NCBI RefSeq assembly: GCF_048128805.1
Contig: NC_136012.1
Coordinates: 10,390,621 to 10,454,620, forward strand
Reading direction: 5' to 3'
Origin: Centroberyx gerrardi
Taxonomy: Eukaryota > Chordata > Actinopteri > Beryciformes > Berycidae
DNA length: 64,000 bases
The notes beneath the pieces were generated by a model. That model ran no database searches. It was given only the letters and a program-made list of their open reading frames with translations, and was not told where the DNA came from. The translations under genes were made by a program, and so were the position numbers. Position 1 is the first letter of the stretch. Each line of letters begins with the position of its first letter. This document shows, piece after piece, positions 1 to 12,626 of the stretch.

Positions 1-248
1 TGAATTAAAGATGGCAGCATATCAGATCAGAAGCAGTTTGAGGTAAGCAGACATTTTACAGCAATATAAGCCTAGAAGAGGAGCTGTCCGACCGGAGGTG
101 CTGAACATAACCAGTATACAGAAGGCCTGTACAAGTGTAAACTCATGGATTTCTTGACACACAAGTCATATGTTTGAATGCAACAAACCATATGTGAGAC
201 ATTTTAAATCAACGAAGCTTGTTTCAAATTAATAAACTTTGACCTCAC
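1..248. other. Intronic sequence downstream of V12
   Basis: Starts with the V12 donor (243-248 on the minus strand) and continues toward the constant exons, which are outside the window. No constant-exon coding is seen. Confidence 0.7.
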
Positions 249-2699
249 CTCTAGAGGAGAGTCTGGTTCATCCAGGATGCTCTTTTCACTCTGTATCCGC
301 TGCATCGTCCCTGTAGAACTGGGGTCCATTATCAGCACGTTCTGACTACCGGCTCTACCGAATTTACAGTCACTCTTTCTGGAGTCAGTTGTCCTGCACA
401 CCTCGTAATTGTACACGTGTGGGAGAGTTCCTGTGCCCAAAGTGTCTGAGTAACGTGGTGGATAATATGGAATCACCGGGAGACTGGAGTGATAGAGGAT
501 GCGAGACTGTCTCCATCTGTATATTTTCACTGATATAATAACCACTAAACACGTGATGAAGAGAAAGGAAACTACAGCCAAAGCCAAGACTAAGTAAAAA
601 GTCAGGTTGTCATTGTACTCCTTGTCGTGTGTAAAGTCAGTGAACTCCGACAGCACTTCAGGGAAGCTGTCCGCCACCGCCACATTAACATTGACTGTAG
701 CTGAACGAGAGGGCTGCCCGTTGTCCTCCACTACAACAGTCAGCCTTTGTTTCACAGCATCTTTATCAGTGACTTGGCGGATAGTTCTTATTTCCCCATT
801 CTGTAAGCCCACTTCAAACAGCGCCCTGTCTGTGGCTTTCTGCAGTTTATAGGAGAGCCAGGCATTCTGTCCAGAGTCCACATCAACAGCCACCACTTTA
901 GTGACCAGATAGCCCACATCTGCTGAACGAGGCACCATTTCAGCCACCAGAGAGCTACCAGTCTGGACTGGGTACAGAACCTGAGGGCTGTTGTCGTTCT
1001 GGTCCTGGATCATTATTTTCACTGTCACGTTGCTGCTGAGTGGAGGAGAGCCTCCATCCTGCGCTTTTACAACCAGTTGAAGTTGCTTAATTTGTTCATA
1101 ATCAAACGAGCGAACAGCTTGTAAACCTCCAGTTTCAGGGTTTATAGATACATAAGTAGACACATGGCTACCACTGACTTGTGTGTCATCCAGGAGGTAC
1201 GAAATTCTCGCGTTTTGATTCCAGTCAGAGTCCCGTGCGGTGACAGTAAATATGGTAATTCCAGGGGAATTATTTTCTATGATGTAAGCAGAATAGGTGT
1301 GTTTATCAAACACTGGGGCGTTGTCGTTTACGTCAGAGATTCTTAGCTGTAATTTAGTAGCGCTAGAGAGAGGGGGGGAACCTGAATCGGTAGCTGTTAT
1401 AGTTATGTTATATTCTGCGAGAGTCTCTCTATCAAAATGCTGATCTGAGACCAAATTGTAATAGTTCGTTAGAGAGGACTGGATTTTAAACGGAAGTTTT
1501 GCATCTGTAGAACATGTTATCTGCCCATTTCGTTCTGAATCTGCATCTTTGACATGTATAATAGCAATCGTTGTACCAGGAGGTGCATCCTCAGACACGG
1601 GGCTGGAAAATGACATAATATTTATAACTGGGGAATTGTCATTGATATCAGAAACCTCAAATATAACTTTACTTGTCCCGATTAAGCCACCCTGATCCCT
1701 TGCCTCTACCCTAACCTCGTATTTCTTATCTTTTTCATAATCTATCTGACCGGACACATATATGGTACCGGTGCTTTCATCAATCGTGAATAAATCTGCT
1801 ACACTACTTTTCATCTTAGAGAAGCTATAAGTAATATGTCCATTTGAACCACTGTCAGCGTCTGTAGCATTTACTGTAATAATCTTAGTGCCTTTAACCG
1901 TGTTTTCCATCACAGATGCTTTATACACTGATTGATTAAATACAGGAGCATTATCGTTGGCATCTAAAACAGTGATATCTATATTTACTGTACCAGATCT
2001 CTGTGGATTTCCACCGTCCACTGCTATTACCTTTAAAGAGAAACGAGGACGTTCCTCTCTGTCCAATGGTTTCTGAAGCACCATTTCAACATATTTAGTT
2101 CCGTCTGGATTTGCATGTTGTTTCAAAATGAAATTGTCGTTTGGCGTTAAAATGTAATTTTGTAATGTGTTTTGCCCCACGTCAAGATCTTCTGCACTCT
2201 GTAGTGGAAATTGTACTCCAACGACAGCGGATTCACTTATTTCAAAACTGATAGGCCTATCTTTATTTGGGAAGATAGGTGCGTGATCATTTATATCCAA
2301 AATTTCAATAGTTACTCTATGTAATTCCATAGGATTTTCTAAAATAACTTCGAAACTGATGCTACACGGTGTTACGTCTCCACAAAGCTGCTCTCGGTCT
2401 ATTCTCTCATTCACAACTAGAATTCCTTTGTCCGTCTTCAGCTCGGTGTACTGGATGTTTTCTCCGGTCACGATACGGGCCCGGCCAGAACGGAGCCTTT
2501 TCAGATCCAAACCCAAGTCTTGTGCTAAATTGCCGATGATAGACCCTTTCTTCATCTCCTCTGGTATAGAATACCGAATCTGGCCACCTACCGTGTTAAC
2601 CACATACAGCAGGAATATAAGAAGTCCTGCTTGCCGTTGCAGTCCATAAAACAATCGCCATCGAATGCATTGGGTGAGAGATCGTCGAGTTTCCATCAT
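249..2699 (-). CDS. pcdhg: Protocadherin gamma-type variable exon V12 (last before the constant exons)
   Basis: Single-pass neuronal cell-surface cadherin, expected to mediate homophilic recognition through EC1-EC4 and cis pairing through EC6 (family knowledge). 817 codons. The signal peptide runs to about residue 39, before QIRYSIPEEM. EC1 carries the clustered-Pcdh CX5C pair (CGDVTPC). Inter-repeat calcium motifs in order are DINDHAP, DANDNAP, DINDNSP, DVNDNAP and DQNDNSP. The membrane helix is at about 699-724, followed by a tail of about 93 residues with YEVCRTTDSRKSD. The frame reads on past GAG into intron (stop at 204), but a donor GTGAGG at 243-248 ends the exon in phase 0. Two adjacent ATGs start it; the second aligns with METRRS of V10, its closest relative. 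EC2-EC3 differ most from V10. Its CGCT element lies about 250 bp upstream. The exact pcdhg isoform cannot be assigned. Confidence 0.95.
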
Positions 2700-3492
2700 A
2701 GGAACAAATAATCCAGCAAAATAATCTATGCTCAGATATAAAAAATTGATATGACGGTTGAGTCTGGTTGTGATATATTCTTATCCTGGTAACTGTCGAC
2801 TAGATTTCCACGTCTTTGTACCAGTGTGTGATATTTCTTTCCCGTGCCCTGTCTCTCATAAACACACGGAGCCTCTCTGCTGTTATGGTAAATCGCAAGT
2901 TTAGGGGAGGGGGATAGACTGACGACACTACAAAGAAAATAGTTTACTGATCAACAGCGTCCCTTAGAGTCTAAAAGGTGAACAACAAATATATAACAAA
3001 AGACGAAATACACTCTTAAAGGGGATATGTTATTTTCAACACACCTTTTCTAGTTTCAAACAACACACATTGGTGTTAATTTTCAATACACCGTATGCAA
3101 AGACATTAACACGTGTTGCTATTAATATAGGTTTTGTTGAAAAGTAGCACAGACGTGTTTAAAATAGCACATCATTTTTAACTGTAATACGTGTAATTTC
3201 AAATGCATCAGCATGTCAACATACGCAGCTAGTATCGTAAGTATTAAAGTCAGTATAATCATTTCAAAATTTAAAGGAGGAATGCATCTGGCACAGATTT
3301 AAAAAAAAAACATCTTTTAAATTTACAGCAATAACCCAGCGCAGCAGCATTTGAAATATTTTCCTATTTCAAACAGCTGGGCCTCCAACGATAGTGATGG
3401 AACTTCCCCCCTAACGTTCCAGGTAAGCCTACGATTTTACCAATGACAAAATGAAGAAAATTTGTGGAAATTGTCTGAATTATTTAACTCAC
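2700..3492. other. Spacer V12-V11
   Basis: Contains the V12 promoter (proximal 300 bp) and the intronic sequence just past the V11 donor. It is clearly homologous to 9369-10187, for example the G-rich run near 2911-2925 and the element at 2951. No other gene is seen. Confidence 0.8.
2951..2972 (-). promoter_or_regulatory. CGCT box / CTCF-like promoter element of V12
   Basis: On the minus strand this reads CTAAGGGACGCTGTTGAT, about 252 bp before the V12 ATG. The same motif stands at nearly the same distance before V8-V11. It matches the conserved sequence element (CGCT core) of clustered protocadherin promoters, which in mammals binds CTCF and points the same way as transcription. CTCF binding here is inferred. 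Confidence 0.8.
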
Positions 3493-5928
3493 CTCTACAG
3501 GAGAGTCTGGTTCATCCAGGATGCTCTTCTCACTCTGTATCCGCTGCATCGTCCCTGTAGAACTGGGGTCCATTATCAGCACGTTCTGACTACCGACTCT
3601 GCCGAACTTACAGTCACTCTTTCTGGAGTCAGTTGTCCTGCACACTTCGTAATTGTACACGTGTGGGAGAGTCCCTGTCCCCAAAGTGTCTGAGTAACGT
3701 GGTGGATAATATGGAATCACCGGGAGACTGGAGTGATAGAGGATGCGAGACTGTCTCCATCTGTATATTTTCACTGATATAATAACCACTAAACACGTGA
3801 TGAAGAGAAAGGAAACTACAGCCAAAGCCAAGACTAAGTAAAATGTCAGGTTGTCATTGTACTCCTTGTCGTGTGTAAAGTCAGTGAACTCCGACAGCAC
3901 TTCAGGGAAGCTGTCCGCCACCGCCACGTTAACATTGACTGTAGTTGAACGAGAGGGCTGCCCGTTGTCCTCCACTACAACAGTCAGCCTTTGTTTCACA
4001 GCATCTTTATCAGTGACTTGGCGGATAGTTCTTATTTCCCCATTCTGTAAGCCCACTTCAAACAGCGCCCTGTCTGTGGCTTTCTGCAGTTTATAGGAGA
4101 GCCAGGCATTCTGTCCAGAGTCCACATCAACAGCCACCACTTTAGTGACCAGATAGCCCACATCTGCTGAACGAGGCACCATTTCAGCCACCAGAGAGCC
4201 ACCAGTCTGGACTGGGTACAGAACCTGAGGGGCGTTGTCGTTCTGGTCCTGGATCAGTATTTTCACAGTCACATTGGTACTGAGTAGAGGGGAGCCTCCA
4301 TCCTGCGCTCTGACAATTAATATTAATTGTTTGATCTGCTCATAATCAAATGCGCGCACTGCATATATCACTCCGCTTTCTGCGTTAACAGAGACATATT
4401 CAGTCACCGGAGATCCACCGACGTCAGAATCCTCCACAATATAAGAAATACGGGCGTTCTGGTTTTCATCGGGATCTTTAGCCCTAACAGTGAGAATAGA
4501 AACACCTGGAGAGTTATTTTCTGCGATCAACGCATTGTAAACGCTCTCTGGAAACACTGGGGCATTATCATTGACATCAGAGATCTTTAGATGAAAGGTT
4601 CTCTTACTTGAGAGAGGAGGCGATCCTGCGTCTGTGGCAACTACAGTGATGTTATAGTCAGAAATAGTTTCACGATCTAATACAGCATCAGTTACCAATG
4701 TATAGTAATTTCTTAAATTAGATTTAATCTTGAAAGGTGCATTGTGGTCAATTGTACAAGTCACTTGTCCGTTATCACCCGAATCCAGGTCTTTAACATT
4801 GATTATGCCAATGGTTGTGCCAGGAGGGGAGTCCTCTGACACAGGACTAGTGAATGACATCACATTTATGACAGGTGTATTATCATTCACGTCAATTACC
4901 TCAACTATCACTTTACTCGAGTCTGTTAAAGCTCCTTGGTCTGTTGCTTCAATGCGTATTTCATATTTCTTTTCTTTTTCATAGTCAACCTGCCCTAAAA
5001 GGAACATCATACCTGTTGTCTTATTAATTTCGAATGTACTACCTATGCTGCCCTGCATTTTGGAAATAGCATAAAAAACTAAACCATTTGATCCGCTATC
5101 TGCGTCACTGGCATTCACCGTGGTGATATAGGTGCCTTTTGCTGCATTTTCCGTCACAGTAGCCTTGTAGGCTGACTGGTTGAAAACAGGCGCATTATCA
5201 TTAACATCTAAGACAGTGATATCTATATTTACTGTACCGGATCTCTGTGGAGTTCCACCGTCAACTGCAATCAGCTTTAGGGACAGATGGGGATGCTCCT
5301 CTCTGTCCAACGGTTTCTGGAGCACCATCTCTGCATATTTCCTACCGTCAATATTTGAATGTCTTTTCAAAATAAAATTTTCATTTGGAGATAAATTATA
5401 GTCCTGTAGACCATTGACTCCTACATCAGGGTCATTGGCAGTTGGTAATACAAAACGAGTCCCCGGTGCGGCTATTTCTCCTATTGTCAATTTCATATCG
5501 TGCTGCTGAAAGGAAGGCGAATTATCATTTACGTCTAATACTTCGACTGTAATGTGGTGTAATTCCATAGGATTTTCTAAAATCACCTCAAAGCTGAAGC
5601 TACATGGTGTGACGTCTCCACACAGCTGCTCTCGGTCTATTTTCTCATTCACGACCAGAATCCCTTTGTCTGTCTTCAGCTCGGTGTACTGAATGTTTTC
5701 TCCGGTCACGATACGGGCCCGGCCAGAACGGAGCCTCTTATGATCCAAACCAAGGTCTTGTGCTACGTTCCCGATAAGGGAACCTTTCTTCATCTCCTCT
5801 GGGATCGAATACCGAATCTGACCACTGGTAATATGACAGATACAAAGAAGTATCCATATGAGATACGCCAGCTTGTAACACAAACGCCATCTTAGACTAA
5901 AGTAGAGATCATATTTTTCAAACACCAT
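3493..5928 (-). CDS. pcdhg: Protocadherin gamma-type variable exon V11
   Basis: 812 codons. The signal segment (RWRLCYKLAYLIWILL) ends at about residue 36, before QIRYSIPEEM. Calcium linkers are DVNDNSP, DVNDNAP, DVNDNTP, DVNDNAP and DQNDNAP. EC2 has the QQHDMKLTIGE stretch shared only with V9, and EC4-EC5 belong to the V9/V8 type (SEDSPPGTTIGIINVKD). EC6, membrane helix and tail are almost identical to V12. The exon ends GAG before donor GTGAGT (3487-3492), so the apparent stop at 3484 is intronic. V11 and V9 are duplicates from a two-exon unit, offset about 6.7 kb. The start ATG at 5928 is kept because V9 begins with the same MVF and the CGCT element lies about 256 bp upstream. Confidence 0.95.
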
Positions 5929-6923
5929 TTTATGAAACTAACGACTTGAAACGCGATATTACAGAATTAATCCTCAGAAAAATCAATGAGTCAATCACAG
6001 CATTCAAATGTAGATTGTAGTGCACAACCATTGATATCCAACCTCCTTTCTCACCCAGTGTAAAATTCAAAGCCAGTGTATCTCCGTCGACGTTTAATGC
6101 CAAGAGCTGTTTTCCTGTGAGCACAGTGATAAGGGAGGGGACTCCACTGAATAAAATCACTGGCCAGTATTTATTTTTCTTGATCAACAGCGTCCCTTAG
6201 AGTGCAATGAATGAATGACAAGAATTGACGACAGCTAAAAGAATGTTAAAGTATTCACAATTTAGTTTTCTTTGGAGCTGAATCATTACAATTACCCCTT
6301 CAGATGCGAGCAAATGCAATGCTTGCCCTCGGACCCCAATGAAACATAGTTGAATGAAATAATGATAGATTCCATGAAGAAAAGTTGGCCTACATTATAT
6401 TCATGCTTTGATGCTTTGTGAAACAGTACATCCTAAAACGCAAGAAAGACATGTCCACCAGTTTTGGGTCTGAAATAAAATCTGAGCCGCTCTGGAGACA
6501 AATACTTTGCTTACAATGCAGTCAGTTCTAATGCAAAAAGGAACAACTGAGTTAAACTAAGAAATATTCAACATAAGCTTTAAAAAAAAAAAAGTCATAT
6601 GGTAAGAAAAATATACTTTCACGTTAAAGATCCCACGAAATTCAATTCCATCGCAGCTACTCAATCAGCTACAAATTGTTACACAATGGCTTACAATACA
6701 TAAGCAAGCTGCAGGCCTTCAGCTATCTATTAAGCCATCTATGAAGAGCTTCCCACATAAAGGCCTCCAGCGAAGTGATGCAAACTAAATCAGATGCTGT
6801 CCATGGTGCTGAAAATGACAATACAGCGCACGGCTGTTCCTTGTTAAGTTAATGCAACTGAATTAAAATGAAAAAGGAAGACACGGGCGGATGAAGGGAA
6901 ATTGTCCGAATTATTTAACTCAC
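5929..6923. other. Spacer V11-V10
   Basis: Holds the V11 promoter and intronic sequence past the V10 donor. It is recognisably related to 12627-13715, including the stretch near 6720-6780 and 13440-13510, but more diverged than the coding parts. No further gene or repeat is recognised. Confidence 0.7.
6184..6203 (-). promoter_or_regulatory. CGCT box / CTCF-like promoter element of V11
   Basis: Same core as at V12 (GGGACGCTGTTGAT on the minus strand), 256 bp upstream of the V11 ATG. Confidence 0.8.
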
Positions 6924-9368
6924 CTCCAGAGGAGAGTCTAGTTCACCAAGGATGCTTTTCTCACTCTGTATCCGCTGCATCGTCCCTGTAGAACTGGGGT
7001 CCATTATCAGCACGTTCTGACTACCGGCTCTGCCGAACTTACAGTCACTCTTTCTGGAGTCAGTCGTCCTGCACACCTCGTAATTGTACACGTGTGGGAG
7101 AGTCCCTGTCCCCAAAGTGTCTGAGTAACGTGGTGGATAATATGGAATCACCGGCAGACTGGAGTGATAGAGGATGCGAGACTGTCTCCATCTGTATATT
7201 TTCACTGATATAATAACCACCAAACACGTGATAAAGAGAAAGGAAACTACAGCCAAAGCCAAGACTAAATAAAAAGTCAGGTTGTCATTGTACTCCTTGT
7301 CGTGTGTAAAGTCAGTGAACTCCGACAGCACTTCAGGGAAGCTGTCCGCCACCGCGACGTTAACATTGACTGTAGCTGAACGAGAGGGCTGCCCGTTGTC
7401 CTCCACTACAACAGTCAGCCTTTGTTTCACAGCATCTTTATCAGTGACTTGGCGGATAGTTCTTATTTCCCCATTCTGTAAGCCCACTTCAAACAGCGCC
7501 CTGTCTGTGGCTTTCTGCAGTTTATAGGAGAGCCAGGCATTCTGTCCAGAGTCCACATCAACAGCCACCACTTTAGTGACCAGATAGCCCACATCTGCTG
7601 AACGAGGCACCATTTCAGCCACCAGAGAGCCACCAGTCTGGACTGGGTACAGAACCTGAGGGGCGTTGTCGTTCTGGTCCTGGATCAGTATTTTCACAGT
7701 CACATTGCTACTGAGTGGAGGAGAGCCTCCATCCTGCGCTTTGATAATTAGTTGAAGTTGTTTAATTTGTTCATAATCAAATGATCGAGTCGCATGTAAA
7801 ACCCCAGTTTCAGAGTTTATAGATACAAAGGTAGAGACTGGACTACCACTGACTTTTGTTTCCTCCAGGAGGTACGAGATTCTCGCGTTTTGATTCCAGT
7901 CAGAGTCCTGCGCGCTGACAGTAAATATAGACATTCCAGGGGAATTATTTTCTGTGATGTAAGCAGAATAGGTGTTTTTATCGAACAATGGAGCATTGTC
8001 ATTTACGTCAGAGATTCTAAGGTGTAATGTCTTGTTACTGGAGAGAGGAGGAGACCCAGAATCGGTGGCTTTTATCGTTATGTTGTATTCTGGAGTAGTC
8101 TCTCTATCAAAGTATTGATCTGAGACCAGGTTGTAATAGTTCGTTAAAGATGACTGGATTTTAAACGGAAGTTTATCATCTATGGAACAGATTAAATGCC
8201 CATTTTTTTCTGAATCTGCATCTTTCACATTTATAATAGCAATCGTGGTGCCAGGAGGGACATCCTCAGACACAGGGCTGGAGAATGACATGATATTTAT
8301 AACTGGAGCATTATCATTGGCATCAATAACTTCGATAATTACTTTACTTGTATCAGTTAACCCTCCCTGATCCTTAGCCTCTACTCTGACCTCATATTTC
8401 TTGTCTTTTTCGAAATCTATCCGCCCTGAAACCGATATAATGCCTGTGTTCTCATCAATGATGAAAGTATTTGCTATGCTTCCCTTGACTTGAGAAAACC
8501 CATATGTTATTATACCATTATAGCCACTATCTGCGTCACTTGCATTCAAAGTGGAAATATATGTTCCTTTAGATGCGTTTTCAATTACAGTAGCCTTGTA
8601 GACTGACTGGTTAAAAACGGGAGCGTTATCATTGGCATCTAAAACAGTGATATCTATATTTACTGTACCAGACCTCTGCGGAGTTCCACCATCCACTGCT
8701 ATCAGCTTTAAAGACAGTTGCGGTTGCTCCTCTCTATCTAATGGTTTCTGAAGCACCATTTCAGCATATTTACTCCCGTCTGGATTTACATGTTGTTTTA
8801 ATATGAAATTCTCATTGGAATTTAAAACGTAATTCTGTAGTGCATTAATCCCAACATCAGAATCCTCCGCATTTCTAAGTGGAAATTTAGCTCCAACCGT
8901 AGCTGATTCACTGATTTCAAATTGAATACCTTGTGTGGGAAATAAGGGCGAATGATCATTAACATCTAAAATTTCCACAGTTATACGATGTAATTCCATA
9001 GGGTTTTCTAGAATAATTTCGAAGCTGAAGCTACACGGTGTTACGTCTCCACAAAGCTGCTCTCGGTCTATTCTCTCATTCACGATTAGAATACCTTTGT
9101 CCGTCTTCAGCTCGGTGTACTGGATGCTTTCTCCAGTCACGATACGGGCCCGGCCAGAACGGAGCCTTTTCAGATCCAAACCCAGGTCTTGTGCTAGATT
9201 ACCGATAAGAGAGCCTTTCTTCATCTCTTCTGGTATAGAATACCGAATCTGGCCACCTACCATGTTAACCACATGAAGCAGGAAAATAAGCAGTCCTGCT
9301 CGCCGTTGCAGTCCATAAAACAATCGCCATCGAATGCATTTTTGGGTGTGAGATCTTCGAGTTTCCAT
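6924..9368 (-). CDS. pcdhg: Protocadherin gamma-type variable exon V10
   Basis: 815 codons from METRRS; an in-frame ATG seven codons upstream (9389) is possible, but V12 also starts at METRRS. Signal peptide to about residue 39. Linkers are DVNDHSP, DANDNAP, DANDNAP, DVNDNAP and DQNDNAP. EC4-EC5 are of the V12 type (INIMSFSSPVSED, DSDWNQNARISYLL), distinct from V8, V9 and V11. EC6 and the membrane region match V12 nearly base for base. The tail ends GELDSPLE where sisters have DEPDSPLE. Donor GTGAGT at 6918-6923. The pairing V10/V12 and V9/V11, in the same order, shows that a two-exon block was duplicated. Confidence 0.95.
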
Positions 9369-10187
9369 CAGGAACAAATAATCCAGCAAAATGATCTATG
9401 CTCAGATATACAAAATTGATATGACGGTTCAGTCTGGTTTTGGTATATTCTTATTCTGTTAACTTTCGAGTAGGTTTCCACGTCTATGTACCAATGTGTG
9501 ATATTTCTTTCCCGTGCACTATCTCGCATAAACACACGGAGCCTCTCTACTGTTATGGTAAATCACAAGGTTAGGGGAGGGGGATAGACTGACGACACTA
9601 CAAATAAAATGTTTTACTGACCAACAGCGTCCCTTAGAGTCTGAAAGGTGAACAACAAATATATAACAAAAGACGAAATACACTCTTAAAAAGGATATGT
9701 TATTTTCAACACTCTGTTTATAGTTTGTACCAACAGACATTGGTGATAAATTTCAAGACACCATATGTAAAGAATAGCAAATTGAACACGTTTTGGTATT
9801 AATATAGGTTTTGTTGAAAAGTAGCACAGACGTGTTTAAAATAGCACATCATTTTTTAGTGTGATTTAGTGTAATTTCAAATTCATCAACCTTTCACCAT
9901 AAGCAGCTAGCATCGTAAGTATTAAACTCAGTCTCATTTCAAAATTTAAAGGAGGAATGCATCTGACGCAACAGATTAAAAACCATCTTTTAAATTTACA
10001 TGGGTAACCCAGGGCATCTGCATTTGAAATATTTTCCTATTTCAAACAGTTTCAAGTCCTCCGACGGCAGTGGTGCAACTTCCACTAATATTCCAGTTAA
10101 GCCTACGATTTTACCATTTTAATGCAGTTTAACAGAAATGACAAAATGAAGAAAAACTGTGGAAACTGCCTGAATGATTTAACTCAC
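9369..10187. other. Spacer V10-V9
   Basis: Homologue of 2700-3492 over most of its length; contains the V10 promoter and sequence past the V9 donor. Nothing else is seen. Confidence 0.8.
9621..9642 (-). promoter_or_regulatory. CGCT box / CTCF-like promoter element of V10
   Basis: Minus-strand core AAGGGACGCTGTTGG, 253 bp upstream of METRRS. This spacing supports the inner ATG at 9368 as the start. Confidence 0.8.
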
Positions 10188-12626
10188 CTCTATTGGAGAG
10201 TCTGGTTCGTCCAGGATGCTCTTTTCACTCTGTATCCGCTGCATCGTCCCTGTAGAACTGGGGTCCATTATCAGCACGTTCTGACTACCGGCTCTGCCGA
10301 ACTTACAGTCACTCTTTCTGGAGTCAGTCGTTCTGCACACCTCGTAATTGTACACGTGTGGGAGAGTCCCTGTCCCCAAAGTGTCTGAGTAACGTGGTGG
10401 ATAATATGGAATCACCGGGAGACTGGAGTGATAGAGGACGCGAGACTGTCTCCATCTGTATATTTTCACTGATATAATAACCACTAAACACGTGATAAAG
10501 AGAAAGGAAACTACAGCCAAAGCCAAGACTAAGTAAAAAGTCAGGTTGTCATTGTACTCCTTGTCGTGTGTAAAGTCAGTGAACTCCGACAGCACTTCAG
10601 GGAAGCTGTCCGCCACCGCCACGTTAACATTGACTGTAGCTGAACGAGAGGGCTGCCCGTTGTCCTCCACTACAACAGTCAGCCTTTGTTTCACAGCATC
10701 TTTATCAGTGACTTGGCGGATAGTTCTTATTTCCCCATTCTGTAAGCCCACTTCAAACAGCGCCCTGTCTGTGGCTTTCTGCAGTTTATAGGAGAGCCAG
10801 GCATTCTGTCCAGAGTCCACATCAACAGCCACAACTTTAGTGACCAGATATCCCACATCTGCTGAACGAGGCACCATTTCAGCCACCAGAGAGCCACCAG
10901 TCTGGACTGGGTATAGAACCTGAGGGGCGTTGTCGTTCTGGTCCTGGATCAGTATTTTCACTGTCACATTGGTACTGAGTGGAGGGGAGCCTCCATCCTG
11001 CGCTCTGACATTGAATATCAATTGTTTGATCTGTTCATAATCAAATGCACGCACTGCATATATCACTCCGCTTTCTGCATTAACAGAGACATATTCAGAC
11101 ACCGGAGATCCACCGATGTCAGAATCCTCCACAATATAAGAAATACGGGCGTTTTGGTTTTCATCGGGATCTTTAGCCCTAACAGTGAGTATAGAAACAC
11201 CTGGAATGTTATTTTCTGCGATCAACGCATTGTAATTGCCCTGTGGAAATACTGGGGCATTATCGTTCACGTCACAGATCTTTAGGTGAAAGGTTCTCTT
11301 ACTTGAGAGAGCAGGCGATCCTGCGTCTGTGGCAACTACAGTTATGTTATAGTCAGAAACAGTTTCACGATCTAATACAGCATCAGTTACCAATGTATAG
11401 TAATTTCTTAAATTCGATTTAATCTTGAAAGGTGCATTGTGGTCTATTGTACAAGTCACTTGTCCGTTATCACCCGAATCCAGGTCTTTAACATTGATTA
11501 TGCCAATGGTTGTGCCAGGAGGGGAGTCCTCTGACACAGGACTAGTGAATGACATCACATTTATGACAGGTGTATTATCATTCACGTCAATTACCTCAAC
11601 TATCACTTTACTCGAATCTGTTAAAGCTCCTTGGTCTGTTGCTTCAATGCGTATTTCATATTTATTTTCTTTTTCATAGTCAATCTGACCTAAAACAAAT
11701 ATCCCACCTGATGTTTCGTTAAGTTCAAACACCGTGCCTATGGCGCCCTGCATTTTGGAAAAAGAATAGTAGATTAAGCCATTAGATCCACTATCTGCAT
11801 CACTGGCATTCACCGTGGTGACATAGGTGCCTTTAACTGCATTTTCCATCACAGAAGCTTTGTAAAATGACTGATTAAAAACAGGTGCATTGTCATTGGC
11901 ATCTAAAACAGAGATATCGATATTTACTGTACCAGATCTCTGTGGAGTTCCACCGTCAACTGCAATCAGCTTTAGAGACAGATACGGATGCTCCTCTCTG
12001 TCTAACGGTTTCTGAAGCACCATCTCTGCATATTTCCTACCGTCAAAATTCGAATGCTTTTTCAAAATAAAATTTTCATTTGGAGATAAAGTGTAGTCCT
12101 GGAGACCATTAACTCCTACATCAGGGTCATTGGCAGTTGGTAATACAAAACGTGCTCCCGGTGCGGCTGATTCTCCTATTGTCAATTTCATATCGTGCTG
12201 CTGAAAGGAAGGCGAATTATCATTTACGTCCAATACTTCAACTGTAATGTGGTGTAATTCCATAGGACTTTCTAAAATCACCTCAAAGCTGAAGCTACAT
12301 GGTGTGACGTCTCCACACAGCTGCTCTCGGTCTATTTTCTCATTCACGACTAGAATCCCTTTGTCTGTCTTCAGCTCGGTGTACTGGATGTTTTCTCCGG
12401 TCACGATACGAGCCCGGCCAGAACGGAGCCTTTTCAGATCCAAACCAAGGTCTTGGGCCACGTTACCGATAAGGGAACCTTTCTTCATCTCCTCCGGGAT
12501 TGAGTACCGAATTTGACCACTGGCAGTATGACTGATAAAAAGAAGAAATAGCAATATGCGCCACGCCAGCTTGTAACATAAACGCCATCTTAGATTTCGG
12601 TAGTGATAATATATTCCAAACACCAT
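10188..12626 (-). CDS. pcdhg: Protocadherin gamma-type variable exon V9
   Basis: 813 codons, closest to V11 throughout (MVF start, RWRLCYKLAW signal region, QQHDMKLTIGE in EC2). Linkers are DVNDNSP, DANDNAP, DVNDNTP, DVNDNAP and DQNDNAP. V9 and V11 differ mainly in EC3 (IYYSFSKMQGAIGTVFELNETSG versus VFYAISKMQGSIGSTFEINKTTG in part), the region expected to set trans-recognition specificity. A Ser-to-Cys change sits just before the EC4/EC5 linker (HLKICDVNDNAP; codon 11274-11276), giving a cysteine the sisters lack. The EC6-to-tail block is the shared group version. Donor GTGAGT at 10182-10187. Confidence 0.95.

Larger units (their letters stand above)
249..6923 (-). repeat. Two-exon duplication block, copy 1 (V12+V11)
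   Basis: Exons, promoters and spacers align in order with 6924-13715. Offset 6672 bp at the V12/V10 starts and 6698 bp at the V11/V9 starts. Spacers are more diverged than in the V5/V4 duplication, so this event is older. Confidence 0.75.

Noticed and set aside
204-248. Extra C-terminal residues beyond GAG in V12, and the same in the other eleven exons
   Set aside because: They follow a good splice donor and differ between otherwise homogenised exons, so they are intron read-through.
1-248. Search for the constant exons of the cluster
   Set aside because: No sequence like the gamma constant region was seen on the minus strand here or elsewhere; they should lie outside the window.
607-852. 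An identical 81-residue plus-strand reading frame recurring at 607, 3851, 7282, 10546, 14074 and within V7
   Set aside because: It is the antisense of the homogenised EC6 region; it repeats because the coding strand repeats. No promoter or independent support.
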